A DNA stretch of 54,175 nucleotides from an uncultured Lachnospiraceae bacterium (lineage in GTDB: Bacteria; Bacillota; Clostridia; Lachnospirales; Lachnospiraceae): contig CALWMI010000088.1 of the NCBI GenBank assembly GCA_944381745.1, positions 1 through 54,175 of the forward strand. Reading direction: 5' to 3'. Both the position numbers and the translations under genes were made by a program. The notes under the pieces were generated by a model that did no database searches, was not told the origin of the DNA, and saw nothing but the letters and a program-made list of their open reading frames with translations. Positions 42,693 through 50,847 of the stretch are shown piece after piece (position 1 is the first letter of the stretch; each line of letters opens with the position of its first letter).

Positions 42693-43712
42693 TTATTTTA
42701 TGATGCAGCTTGCCCAGCCAGCGGCAGATAGCCTGCCGTCAGAAGATCTTCTCACCCATACATCCATGGATACCTTCTTTCTTCCATCCGGCAATTCCTC
42801 GATATCTGTCACAATTCCCGACGTCTCAAAAGGCTCAAAAACTTTAATCGGCGATACAAACTTTGCCCTCACCCACCCCTCGTGGAACAAATCTTCTCCG
42901 AAGGTTCTTGTGAGCAGCTCCGTCAGCGTGCAGAAAAACTGAGCGCCCTGCACAATCGGTATGCGCAGATTTCCTTTCCTTGCAGTCTCCAGATTATTGT
43001 GAATGTTTGTCACAAATTCTCCGACTCTGGAAAATACAGCCGCCTGCTCAGCGGTGATCGTCTTTTTCAACGGCTTTAATACATCTCCAACCTGCACGCC
43101 ATCCTTAACATTTTCTATATAATGAGGATTCTCTGGTATCTCTCCCGTCACCTTCTTCTCAGGAGTTGCAGACGCCCTTCCTGCCACGTTACCCGGGATG
43201 GTCTTGAGGATCTCAACTCCACGGTATCTCACGATGCTTCTTCCATCGGCTCCCTTTGCGCCAGCTTCAAGCACCACATATCCCTGGCCGCGTTTGATAT
43301 ACGAATCCGTATAATCTCCCTCTAAGGTAACAATCTCATTCTCATACACCGGATTGTCGAACCAAAGCTGCGCTTCCGTGTGGAGGCCAATCACCTTGCT
43401 CCCTTTATATTTCAAGGTAAAAAGCTGCACGATATCATTTGTCAAAATACCGGCTTGCCCAATCCGCTTTCCATCGAACGGGCTTACCCCTTCCTGCATT
43501 GACCAAGGCAGATAGTCGTCCAACTCAAATGCATATCTCTTGATCTTATGATCATCTATAATCTCTTTTACCGGCCCAAGGTGCTCCGGAATCTCCAGGT
43601 TTTCAAATTCCGGCTCTTTCAATCCAGCTTCCAGGTCGTCTACCCATTCTGCCCTTCTGGGATCGGTAATATCTCTCCAAACTTCCTGCTTCTCCTGGCT
43701 GTTGTTTTCCAT
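42693..43712 (-). CDS. Double-hotdog MaoC-like dehydratase/hydratase
   Basis: The 339-residue protein reads as two hotdog halves: an N-terminal MaoC-dehydratase-N part (HKIKRYAFELDDYLPWSMQ... near residue 55) and a C-terminal MaoC part (VQVGDVLKPLKKTITAEQAAVFSRVGEF...IPIVQGAQFFCTLTELL). MaoC proteins hydrate enoyl-CoA or dehydrate hydroxyacyl-CoA thioesters. The segment IPIVQGAQFF appears in the active-site position but lacks the textbook D-x4-H spacing in clear form, so the catalytic residues need alignment. First gene of the operon, 200 bp from its promoter end; followed by the ThDP gene. Confidence 0.75.
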   Translation of the reverse strand: MENNSQEKQEVWRDITDPRRAEWVDDLEAGLKEPEFENLEIPEHLGPVKEIIDDHKIKRYAFELDDYLPWSMQEGVSPFDGKRIGQAGILTNDIVQLFTLKYKGSKVIGLHTEAQLWFDNPVYENEIVTLEGDYTDSYIKRGQGYVVLEAGAKGADGRSIVRYRGVEILKTIPGNVAGRASATPEKKVTGEIPENPHYIENVKDGVQVGDVLKPLKKTITAEQAAVFSRVGEFVTNIHNNLETARKGNLRIPIVQGAQFFCTLTELLTRTFGEDLFHEGWVRAKFVSPIKVFEPFETSGIVTDIEELPDGRKKVSMDVWVRRSSDGRLSAAGWASCIIK

Positions 43713-43774
43713 CCTCAGTTCTCCCTTCGCTTATTATTGTTTCTGTTTTGTATCTGTTTTGTCTTATATTGCAT

Positions 43775-43803
43775 ATAATACTCTTAATACCATCTATCGT
43801 CAA
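43775..43803 (-). promoter_or_regulatory. Strong promoter of the MaoC-ThDP-ABC-aldolase-MR operon
   Basis: On the minus strand TTGACG (43803-43798), a 17-bp spacer and TATTAT (43780-43775), each five of six consensus bases. About 60 bp upstream of the MaoC start. The 43713-44002 region is AT-rich and otherwise holds only promoters and the palindrome at 43926-43942. Confidence 0.75.
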
Positions 43804-43925
43804 TATACAATTTGCATATAAAATCTTCTCATTTTTTATTCATTATGCCATTATTTTTTATTTTTGTATTTATTTTATTGCTTTTTGTCTTGTCCTTATA
43901 TATACTAAAAGGCATATTAGGTATT

Positions 43926-43942
43926 ATATTATTTCATAATAT
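43926..43942. promoter_or_regulatory. AT-rich palindrome, possible operator
   Basis: ATATTAT-TTC-ATAATAT is a perfect 7-bp inverted repeat with a 3-bp centre, 3 bp before a TATAAT (43946-43951) that may be the -10 box of the divergent CoA-transferase gene. It could be the target of a regulator not encoded here. Confidence 0.4.
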
Positions 43943-44002
43943 CCATATAATCTCATACAATTTTCCAAAAAATAGTACAAAACAGACGAAAGGGGTATTA
44001 CT

Positions 44003-45190
44003 ATGGGAGCTTTATCAGGACTGAAAGTGATCGATTTATCCAGGGTGATCGCCGGGCCTCACTGTACCATGATACTTGGGGATCTGGGAGCAGAAATTAT
44101 TAAAATAGAAAAGAAGGGGGAAGGGGACATCAGCAGGGGATACGCCCCTTATTATGAAGGCGAATCTACGTACTTCATGACCCACAACCGAAACAAAAAA
44201 AGTATTTCCCTGAACTTCCGCCATCCAAAAGCTCTGGATATTTTATATTCTCTCATCAAAGACGCGGATGTATTAGTGGAAAATTTTAAAGCAGGGACTT
44301 TGGAAAAGATGGGACTTGCCCCAGAAAAACTTCTCGAATTGAATCCCCGGTTAGTCATCACCAGGATTTCCGGATTCGGCCAAGATGGCCCTTACTCCTC
44401 AAAACCCTGCTTTGATGCAGTTGCTCAATCTCTTAGCGGACTGATGGATATTACCGGTTTCCCAGACGGCGCTCCCACCATGATCGGAACCTACGTCTGC
44501 GACCTGGCCTCTGGCCTGTATGCAGTCATCGGTACTCTAGCTGCTCTCCAGTCCAGGAACGTTACCGGAAGAGGACAGGTTGTAGATATTTCCCTGCTAG
44601 ACTGCGCCTGCGGCCTGACACATTCCGCCATCATTAATTACTATCTGCTTGGCCAAGTAACTCGGCGCAATGGCAACCAGGATCGTGCCTCTTGGCCCGC
44701 AACCTTCTATCCCTCCAAGGATGGCAAGCTTGTCTTCATCCATGCCGGACAGGACCCTGCGTTTGCCCAGCTTTGTAAGATGATTGGACGGGAAGACCTT
44801 CTGGCGGATCCCGAATATCGCCATCTCACCGGCCGTGCCAACCATATCAAGGAATGCGACGATATCGTAACCTCCTGGACAACCTCCAAAAACTACGATG
44901 AAATTTTAAAGCTTTGTGAGGAACACGGGATTCCCTGCGCGAAGGTAAACGATATGGAAGACATGGTTCACGATGAACAGCTCATTTACAGAAAGATGAT
45001 CCGCCAGGTAGAAGACAAAAAGTTTGGCACTATAACCACCAGCGGCCCTGTTATAAAAATGTCTGAGACAAATCCCGACGTTTACTGTACCGCCCCTCGC
45101 CTCGGCGAGCACAACCTGGAAGTCTACAGCGAAAAGTTGGGCTTCTCAGAAGCAGAAATCAAGCAAATGGAAGAGGACGGACTAATTTAG
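44003..45190 (+). CDS. Family III CoA-transferase (CaiB/BaiF), paralogue 1
   Basis: The 395-residue protein opens with LKVIDLSRVIAGPHCTMILGDLGAEIIKIE and contains NRNKKSISLNFRHPKA, GFGQDGPYSSKPCFDAVAQS with the catalytic Asp138, and the C-terminal APRLGEHN, all standard for family III CoA-transferases (FRC, CaiB, BaiF). These move CoA between carboxylic acids through an aspartyl-CoA intermediate. It is divergent from the MaoC/ThDP operon and is close in sequence to the second family III gene at 49654-50847. The acid is unknown. AAAGGGG precedes the ATG. Confidence 0.93.
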   Translation: MGALSGLKVIDLSRVIAGPHCTMILGDLGAEIIKIEKKGEGDISRGYAPYYEGESTYFMTHNRNKKSISLNFRHPKALDILYSLIKDADVLVENFKAGTLEKMGLAPEKLLELNPRLVITRISGFGQDGPYSSKPCFDAVAQSLSGLMDITGFPDGAPTMIGTYVCDLASGLYAVIGTLAALQSRNVTGRGQVVDISLLDCACGLTHSAIINYYLLGQVTRRNGNQDRASWPATFYPSKDGKLVFIHAGQDPAFAQLCKMIGREDLLADPEYRHLTGRANHIKECDDIVTSWTTSKNYDEILKLCEEHGIPCAKVNDMEDMVHDEQLIYRKMIRQVEDKKFGTITTSGPVIKMSETNPDVYCTAPRLGEHNLEVYSEKLGFSEAEIKQMEEDGLI

Positions 45191-45217
45191 GCTTTTGCAG
45201 CCTGCTCTCATAAAATG

Positions 45218-45260
45218 AAAAAGACACCCTGCGCAGAGAAGATCTCTCCCGCAGGGTGTC
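45218..45260 (-). terminator. Terminator of darG (shared with the CoA-transferase gene)
   Basis: GACACCCTGCG (45223-45233) pairs perfectly with CGCAGGGTGTC (45250-45260). On the minus strand it is followed by TTTTT (45222-45218), so it ends the darTG transcript; on the plus strand it may slow transcription leaving the CoA-transferase gene. Confidence 0.88.
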
Positions 45261-45266
45261 CCTGTT

Positions 45267-46352
45267 CTATTCAGTTTCCATTAATTCCTTGCTGCACGAC
45301 ACTCTAATCAAAGAAAGCATTGCCAAATTCTGAATCGTATTGCAAACCTCATATTCTTTATCATCTTTCCAGCGGCGTTTCCACTCAAAGACAGCGTCAT
45401 ACACCTCTTTGTCCGACACGGCTGTTTTAGCTTTTGCTAATTCGTCATAGGCATATAGGACTGTGGCAATCATTTCCGCCTGTTCTGTACACTTTACCCG
45501 TCCAAACAAATCTACGGTCTTGCGCACGGCCTCCCACTCCTCATAGGTAAATTTTTCTTTGTGAATTTCAACCCCATCGGCCACACACAGGGAAATCATC
45601 TTCCCCAACTTTTTTTCCACAATAAGATTCGCATTCGCCAATGCCGCAACAGAATCCTTGACCTCCGCTGAAAAAGGCCCGTAACTTCCCCTTGCGAACT
45701 TAAATCCTGTGTTTACACCATTGCGGGTAAGTACATAGCATATTTTCTGATAAATCGTACGTCCCACCTTAAGCGAGTATTTCCGCTCATTTAGCTCTCT
45801 CACCACCTGCAGAATCAAATACCATTTGGGACTCACTTTTAAATTGCCTTTTCCAACGACATCCTCTTCATTGCCCGGACAGCTCAAAAAGCTTTCCGTC
45901 AGCTCATTCTGACTTGTGCCAAACGGCGCATAGATTTCTACTGCAATGGGAAGCCGGCTTAACCTCTGGTACATAACCGGCCCTACAACTTCCCAGTCCA
46001 GTCCCCCATTGCCGCATCCCAAAGGAGGGAACGCAATACTGTCTCCACATTCTCTATAATTTGAAGCTACCCAGTCCAATCCCCCCACCACATAGGACAG
46101 CCTGGACGGCGACCTCCAATGATCCTTTGTGGGAAAATTTAAAATCCTTCTTCCGTCTTCGCAGTGGTACACATATGGCACTCCCGGCTTGACTTCCCCC
46201 GCATCACATTTTCTCACATAGTCTTCGAACATAGCGGGGTATCGCTTTCGATACTCCAGGGCAATCCCCTTTCCCATCACGCCTACACAATTTACCGTAT
46301 TGACAATCGTATCGCATTGACTCTCAAATATATTTCCGATCTTAACCTTCAC
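45267..46352 (-). CDS. darG: DarG-like macro-domain antitoxin
   Basis: The 361 residues start with a macro domain (about 1-150): the ADP-ribose loops KIGNIFESQCDTIVNTVNCVGVMGKGIALEY and FPPLGCGNGGLDWEVV are clear. The C-terminal half (about 165-361) begins SPKWYLILQVVRELNERKYSLKVGRTIYQKICYVLT, the DarG antitoxin/winged-helix-like region thought to hold the toxin. DarG removes ADP-ribose from DNA and binds DarT. It starts at GTG 46352 with AGGGAG upstream and lies 15 bp after darT. GC is lower than that of most of the window. Confidence 0.92.
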   Translation of the reverse strand: MKVKIGNIFESQCDTIVNTVNCVGVMGKGIALEYRKRYPAMFEDYVRKCDAGEVKPGVPYVYHCEDGRRILNFPTKDHWRSPSRLSYVVGGLDWVASNYRECGDSIAFPPLGCGNGGLDWEVVGPVMYQRLSRLPIAVEIYAPFGTSQNELTESFLSCPGNEEDVVGKGNLKVSPKWYLILQVVRELNERKYSLKVGRTIYQKICYVLTRNGVNTGFKFARGSYGPFSAEVKDSVAALANANLIVEKKLGKMISLCVADGVEIHKEKFTYEEWEAVRKTVDLFGRVKCTEQAEMIATVLYAYDELAKAKTAVSDKEVYDAVFEWKRRWKDDKEYEVCNTIQNLAMLSLIRVSCSKELMETE

Positions 46353-46367
46353 GCTGCCATCATCTCC

Positions 46368-46979
46368 CTAAAAAAATATGTTCGGCGCAATATAAATAGC
46401 TTTGTCGAAACCTATTTTTTCCAATTTCCCCTTTGCCGCTCTATTCACCACAGCCGCGCACATAATCAGCTCATATGGTATTTTATGTGGGACAAGTACT
46501 TCTGCACATTTGATGGATTTCCTTTTTAAATATATGTAATAGTCATCATCTGTCCAATACTTAGCATATACCATATGAAAATCAATGCTCTCCAGTCCCT
46601 CTCGCGGCGGGTACAACCCCGCATACTCACTGGACGCATTCCGGTCAGACACGATAACCCCATCAAAATCTAAAATGCAGCAATCTATTTTTAAAATACA
46701 AAGCTCTTCATTTTGATCCCTTCTTGCTGAGAGCATGGGGTTACGCGGGTCAAAATATACATTGGCATACTGATGCAGCCGTAATCCATTCGGAACCTTA
46801 ATATTATCTCGCCGTTCCTGCACTTCATTCATCGCAATCGATCGATGCCTTATCCTGCGGGCTCTCTCATTGGACAGCAATCCTTCACGCATAATGGAAG
46901 GGACATTTTCAATTACCTGGATATTGTACAGGCCAGTCTGCCTGGTTTTCTCCCGGAATATATCCGAAGCCTTCATCAT
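46368..46979 (-). CDS. darT: DarT ssDNA ADP-ribosyltransferase toxin
   Basis: The 203-residue protein has the DarT (DUF4433) pattern: NAD-binding QVIENVPSIMREGLLS near residue 22-36, the RLHQYANVYFDPRNPML block (residues 67-83) and the catalytic Glu160 in CAEVLVPHKI. It uses NAD to ADP-ribosylate a base in single-stranded DNA, stopping replication. It precedes darG by 15 bp, the normal toxin-first order of DarTG systems, and has its own promoter with a palindrome over the -35. Start ATG 46979, with GGGAGGGG upstream. Base composition is strikingly AT-rich compared with neighbours. Confidence 0.93.
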   Translation of the reverse strand: MMKASDIFREKTRQTGLYNIQVIENVPSIMREGLLSNERARRIRHRSIAMNEVQERRDNIKVPNGLRLHQYANVYFDPRNPMLSARRDQNEELCILKIDCCILDFDGVIVSDRNASSEYAGLYPPREGLESIDFHMVYAKYWTDDDYYIYLKRKSIKCAEVLVPHKIPYELIMCAAVVNRAAKGKLEKIGFDKAIYIAPNIFF

Positions 46980-46999
46980 CCACCCCTCCCATTTTGATT

Positions 47000-47035
47000 A
47001 TTATATCACAGACACACCCTATTGTCGAACAATAG
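47000..47035 (-). promoter_or_regulatory. darTG promoter with overlapping palindromic operator candidate
   Basis: On the minus strand TCGACA (47028-47023), a 17-bp spacer and TATAAT (47005-47000) precede darT by about 20 bp. CTATTGT-TCG-ACAATAG (47035-47019) is a perfect inverted repeat covering the -35, well placed for repression, perhaps by the DarTG complex itself. Confidence 0.7.
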
Positions 47036-47073
47036 CGCCCCTAGACCTCCTTCTCTCACCAGTATTTCGCTTT

Positions 47074-47883
47074 CTACACCCTCCCCCTCAAATACGCCAC
47101 GTCCTTTTTCAGCGCCCCGATCCCCTGTCCGTCATACATCAGGGGCGGCTCGTTGTAATGATTCTCCAGGAAGTACCAGCCGTCATACCCCTTCTCCTTC
47201 AGGAGCTGTACCGCCTCCCCTATATCTGCAATCCCCCGGCCCAGCAGGCAGTAATCCTCCAAGGCCTCGGACGCCTCCTTGATATGGATGTGGTCGATCG
47301 CCTTCATATCCAGCTCCCGGATATCCTCACCCGGATCCCCAAATCCAAATTTTATCGGATTCAGCAGATCATAACACAGGGTCACGCCTTCTGCCTCTTC
47401 CAAAATTTGCCTGACTGTCTTCCGGTCTGAGAACGCCTCCAACACCACCCGGACGCCAAAGGCCCCGGCAATCTTGACATATTCCTTTAGGTTCTCTATG
47501 ACCTTTTTTACCTCATACCGGTTTTCCGGCCTTCCCTTCTGGAAACAGGCCAGCATCACCACCGGGATCCCATACCTTTCACATATGCTGGCGGATATGC
47601 GGAAAACCTCCAGCCCTTCCCTGCCCCGGCTGCTGCCAAGGCTATATTTAAATCCCAGCTCCCGGCTCAGGGAAATTGCGTGGTAGGCATACAGCTGAAA
47701 TCCGCTGTCTCCCACTGCCTCCCGGTATGCCTCTCGGATATCCGCGTTGAGCAGGGGATAATTCCGCAGATGCCCGCCCAGGTCGCCGATCTCCATCCCG
47801 TCCAGCCCCAGCTCCCTGCACAGGCGGATCGCTCCCGGCCCCGCGTAGGGCAGGTACCATTCTGTCATGCCGATCTTACTCAT
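47074..47883 (-). CDS. Sugar phosphate isomerase/epimerase family (AP-endonuclease-2-like TIM barrel)
   Basis: The 269-residue protein shows the xylose-isomerase-like TIM barrel pattern with probable metal ligands in VVLEAFSD (Glu), TLCYDLLN (Asp), IDHIHIKE (His) and GWYFLENHYN (Glu). Members include hydroxypyruvate isomerase, inosose dehydratase (IolE) and myo-inosose isomerase (IolI), so a cyclic-polyol role fits the neighbouring shikimate-dehydrogenase-like gene, but this is inference. It is the last gene of the second operon, 24 bp after the transferase beta-like gene. Confidence 0.85.
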   Translation of the reverse strand: MSKIGMTEWYLPYAGPGAIRLCRELGLDGMEIGDLGGHLRNYPLLNADIREAYREAVGDSGFQLYAYHAISLSRELGFKYSLGSSRGREGLEVFRISASICERYGIPVVMLACFQKGRPENRYEVKKVIENLKEYVKIAGAFGVRVVLEAFSDRKTVRQILEEAEGVTLCYDLLNPIKFGFGDPGEDIRELDMKAIDHIHIKEASEALEDYCLLGRGIADIGEAVQLLKEKGYDGWYFLENHYNEPPLMYDGQGIGALKKDVAYLRGRV

Positions 47884-47907
47884 ACTCTGCCGTCCACACC
47901 TTTCTTG

Positions 47908-48729
47908 TTATTCTGCCGGCCTCAGGAGAATGCCCCTGGGGTCAACCTCCTCCCGCAAAATGCGCAGCTCTTCCTCCGTAGGCAGCGGCGTCGTGGGAAC
48001 GCTGTCCAAATCGCCCAGCTCAAATCCCGTATTATTTATCACCTCCTGCCTGGTTACTCCTGGATGGATTGACCGCACATAAATTTTCCCTTCCTCGTCA
48101 AAGGCAAAAATGCACCGCGGCGTATAGATATAAGCCGGCCCGCCGCCCCTGAGCCCAAGCTTTGCCCTTCCTTCCCTGCCGCCGGGGAAGCCGACCCCCG
48201 AAATATAATCCACTTTTTCCACAAAGTTGCGGCGTTCATGATGGGGCATCATAATATATTCCCTGCCAAACAAGGCCATATGCTCCGTCAAAAAAATGGA
48301 TCCCACCAGCGCCACCTTCGGGTGTCTGGAATCTCCCACGCAGACGCTGTTGATATTGCCCTCCCGGTCCACCTGCACCCCAGAGCCAAACCCGAAGCTG
48401 ACTTCCCCTCCACGCGCGGCATAGGGCGTCACCGGATAGTCGTATTCCTGCGCCTCACAGGACAGGTACATCATCTCCTGTTCAAACTCCGACTCGGGCA
48501 TGCCGTCCAGCGAGCTCCAGTCCGCGTTGGCATACACGCCGCACAGCCAGATATCCAGATTCGGCGCATGCGTCCTCTTGGCAAGCTCCATCGCCGCCAG
48601 CGGGATATTCGTGATATAGGTGGCCGCGGCTTTCCCTGTGGCCAGGCCGGTAAATCCCAGCTCTCCGTCCCGGAATGTGTGCGACATATCCACCGCCAGC
48701 AGTTCTTCCAATGTACAGTTCATCCTCAT
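47908..48729 (-). CDS. Class I CoA-transferase beta-subunit-like protein (catalytic Glu apparently missing)
   Basis: The 273-residue protein resembles glutaconate CoA-transferase subunit B: IMMPHHERRNFVEKVDYISGVGFPGG, GYGxxSTS-like GNINSVCVGDSRHPKVALVGS and GPAYIYTPRCIFAFDEEGKIYVRSIHPG. In GctB the catalytic glutamate lies in VESG after the HAPD element; here the equivalent is DIWLCG after HAPNL, without that Glu. IpdB, the steroid ring-opening hydrolase subunit, also lacks it. So this is probably part of a hydrolase or an unusual transferase. It overlaps the alpha gene by 4 bp. Confidence 0.8.
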   Translation of the reverse strand: MRMNCTLEELLAVDMSHTFRDGELGFTGLATGKAAATYITNIPLAAMELAKRTHAPNLDIWLCGVYANADWSSLDGMPESEFEQEMMYLSCEAQEYDYPVTPYAARGGEVSFGFGSGVQVDREGNINSVCVGDSRHPKVALVGSIFLTEHMALFGREYIMMPHHERRNFVEKVDYISGVGFPGGREGRAKLGLRGGGPAYIYTPRCIFAFDEEGKIYVRSIHPGVTRQEVINNTGFELGDLDSVPTTPLPTEEELRILREEVDPRGILLRPAE

Positions 48730-49616
48730 ATCCCCCTTCTCAATTCTTCCAGCCTGTCCTCGCCGATCAGCTGGAGGTACCCGGCAAAATCCTTCGTCCC
48801 ATAAATATATTTGTCCAAGAACTCCCGGAACATCTCCTTTGTGCTGGAGATTTGAGCGTAATACCGGAAAAAGTCTTCATCCGTGCGGCTGGCCAGAAGC
48901 GTGGGCGTGGGATGGGAGCCGAAGGGTACGTGCACCACGCAGGTCGTCTTAAATGCCGGTACAATTGTATTCTCCGCCTGCGCCCGGATCTCCTCGTTGG
49001 AGACAATCTCCTCCGCCGTGACAATCACCGTCCCGCAGCCCCTTGTAATCGCCGCATTCATGCTCTGCGGCATCATATGCCGCCTCTGGATCAACGCATT
49101 TCCATATTGGTCCGCCGCGTGCACATGGATGACCGCCACATCCACATTGGCCGCTGGCACTGCATACAGCTGCCTCCCGGTAATCGGGCACTTGAACGGT
49201 TTGATTTCCGGATTCTTGTTGAGAATATCCGAGCCCCCCAGAAAGTCCACCGTGTAGAAGGGCATCCGCTCCCTCTCAGCCAAAAACCGGTCCCAGGCCA
49301 TCATCTCCGAATAGTGGACGACCTCAATTTCCCCGTCCTGGTACGCACGCCGGAAATTTTTCGCCAGCCCGAACTTCTCCATCCCCACATAGGAAGTCTC
49401 GATTTTCGACAGGCAGCCCGCCCCGATCAGCATATCCGCGTCCATACAGTGGGTAGACCCCACCAGCGTCAGGTTCTTCTTTCTCTGCCGGATCAGCTCA
49501 TGGACAAAGGCCATCGGCTTCTGATATACCGAAAATCCACCCGTCGCAATTCTCATGCCATCTTTCACATAGCTTGCCGCCTCTTCCATGCTGCACAGCT
49601 TTCTTTTTCTTTCCAT
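48726..49616 (-). CDS. Class I CoA-transferase alpha-subunit-like protein (GctA/IpdA-like)
   Basis: The 296-residue protein reads KDGMRIATGGFSVYQKPMAFVHELIRQRKKNLTLVGS near the start, CxxGAGCLSKIETSYVGMEKFG, and later AVIHVHAADQYGNALIQRR and NAAITRGCGTVIVTAEEIV, the pattern of the alpha subunit of class I CoA-transferases. The QKPMAFV segment is shared with IpdA of actinobacteria. It is translated just before the beta subunit and would form a heteromer. As the beta partner appears to lack the catalytic Glu, the pair may hydrolyse a C-C bond in a cyclic CoA ester rather than move CoA. Confidence 0.85.
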   Translation of the reverse strand: MERKRKLCSMEEAASYVKDGMRIATGGFSVYQKPMAFVHELIRQRKKNLTLVGSTHCMDADMLIGAGCLSKIETSYVGMEKFGLAKNFRRAYQDGEIEVVHYSEMMAWDRFLAERERMPFYTVDFLGGSDILNKNPEIKPFKCPITGRQLYAVPAANVDVAVIHVHAADQYGNALIQRRHMMPQSMNAAITRGCGTVIVTAEEIVSNEEIRAQAENTIVPAFKTTCVVHVPFGSHPTPTLLASRTDEDFFRYYAQISSTKEMFREFLDKYIYGTKDFAGYLQLIGEDRLEELRRGI

Positions 49617-49653
49617 ACGTTTTCTCTCCCCTTTCCGCCGCCAGCCCGCGGCG

Positions 49654-50847
49654 CTAGATAACGCCCTCTTCCGCCAGTCGGCTAATCTCCCCGTCGCTCA
49701 AATCCAGCCAATCCCTCAAAATCTCTTCGCTATTTTCTCCCAGCATGGGAGGAGCATATCTGACGGTCAAAGGGCTCCTGGAGCAGTCAAAGGGGAATCC
49801 TTGCATAGGGACTACCCCCACCTTCGGATGTTCCACCTCGATAATTTTATGCCGGTACCGCAGCTGCGGGTTGTCTACCACATCCGCCATCGTATCCACC
49901 TTCGCGCAGGTAATCCCCGCCTCCGCACATTGGGAAACCACCTCCGCCGCTGTCAGCTGCCCTATCCAGCCAGCCACGTATTGATCCACCTCGTCCTCAT
50001 GCTCCAGCCTCTTGGGAATGCTGCTGAACCGTTCATCCTCCAGCAAAAATTCCTGCCCGGAAATGCGCGCAAATTTTCCAAAGAAATCGTCAGATCCAGC
50101 AATAAATAATACCCACTCCCCATCCTTCGTCCGATAGACATTCGATGGCGCAGTCACCCCATCCCGGTTCCCCATTCTCGTAACCGTATGGTTAAGCAGT
50201 TTCTGGTAAGGAATTCCCGTAAGAAGAACAGAGATAGCACTGTCCAGAAGGCATGCCTCCACCGACTGCCCCACTCCGCTCCTCTCCCTCTCATACAGCG
50301 CCCCCTGCAGAGCAATCAGCGCATACAGCCCTGTCATATAGTCAATGATAAAAGCTCCTGTTTTCACCGGCGTTTGATCCGGCATCCCCGTAACCGACAT
50401 GATTCCGCTCATAGCCTGTGCAACAGCGTCAAACCCCGGTCTTTCCGCATAAGGGCCTTCCTGCCCAAAGCCGGATATATTTACAAAAATCACCCGTGGA
50501 TTCACCTTGCGCAGCTGCTCTTCCCCGATTCCCATCTTTGCTATTGTCCCCGGCTTAAAATTCTGAATGATCACGTCTGCCCCCCGCGCCAGCTCAAACA
50601 GCAGTTTTTTTCCTTTTGGGCTCCGAAAATCCAGAGAAAGGCTCCGCTTATTGCGGTTCAGCACATAGTAGTACATACTTTCCCCGTTGACGTACGGGCC
50701 ATATGTCCGGCTAGTATCTCCTTCCCCGCGCTTTTCCACCTTAACCACATCGGCTCCCATATCTCCTAGGAGCATCGTGCAGTACGGCCCTGAAATGATC
50801 CGTGTCAGATCTAGTACCTTCAATCCTTCATATATGGACTTTTCCAT
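49654..50847 (-). CDS. Family III CoA-transferase (CaiB/BaiF), paralogue 2
   Basis: The 397-residue protein has LKVLDLTRIISGPYCTMLLGDMGADVVKVE, NRNKRSLSLDFRSPKG, the catalytic Asp140 in RPGFDAVAQ, SGFGQEGPYAERPG, and APPMLGENS at the end. It is clearly related to the gene at 44003-45190, by eye about half identical in the first 200 residues. Its ATG at 50847 directly abuts the stop of the shikimate-dehydrogenase-like gene. Together with the CoA-transferase-like pair it suggests two different CoA-transfer or CoA-linked steps in one operon. Confidence 0.93.
   Translation of the reverse strand: MEKSIYEGLKVLDLTRIISGPYCTMLLGDMGADVVKVEKRGEGDTSRTYGPYVNGESMYYYVLNRNKRSLSLDFRSPKGKKLLFELARGADVIIQNFKPGTIAKMGIGEEQLRKVNPRVIFVNISGFGQEGPYAERPGFDAVAQAMSGIMSVTGMPDQTPVKTGAFIIDYMTGLYALIALQGALYERERSGVGQSVEACLLDSAISVLLTGIPYQKLLNHTVTRMGNRDGVTAPSNVYRTKDGEWVLFIAGSDDFFGKFARISGQEFLLEDERFSSIPKRLEHEDEVDQYVAGWIGQLTAAEVVSQCAEAGITCAKVDTMADVVDNPQLRYRHKIIEVEHPKVGVVPMQGFPFDCSRSPLTVRYAPPMLGENSEEILRDWLDLSDGEISRLAEEGVI

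Noticed and set aside
41018-45190. Oxalate degradation (oxalyl-CoA decarboxylase plus formyl-CoA transferase)
   Set aside because: A ThDP enzyme next to a family III transferase suggests it, but the ThDP protein does not show the N-terminal and ADP-site features I associate with oxalyl-CoA decarboxylase, and the MaoC gene does not fit.
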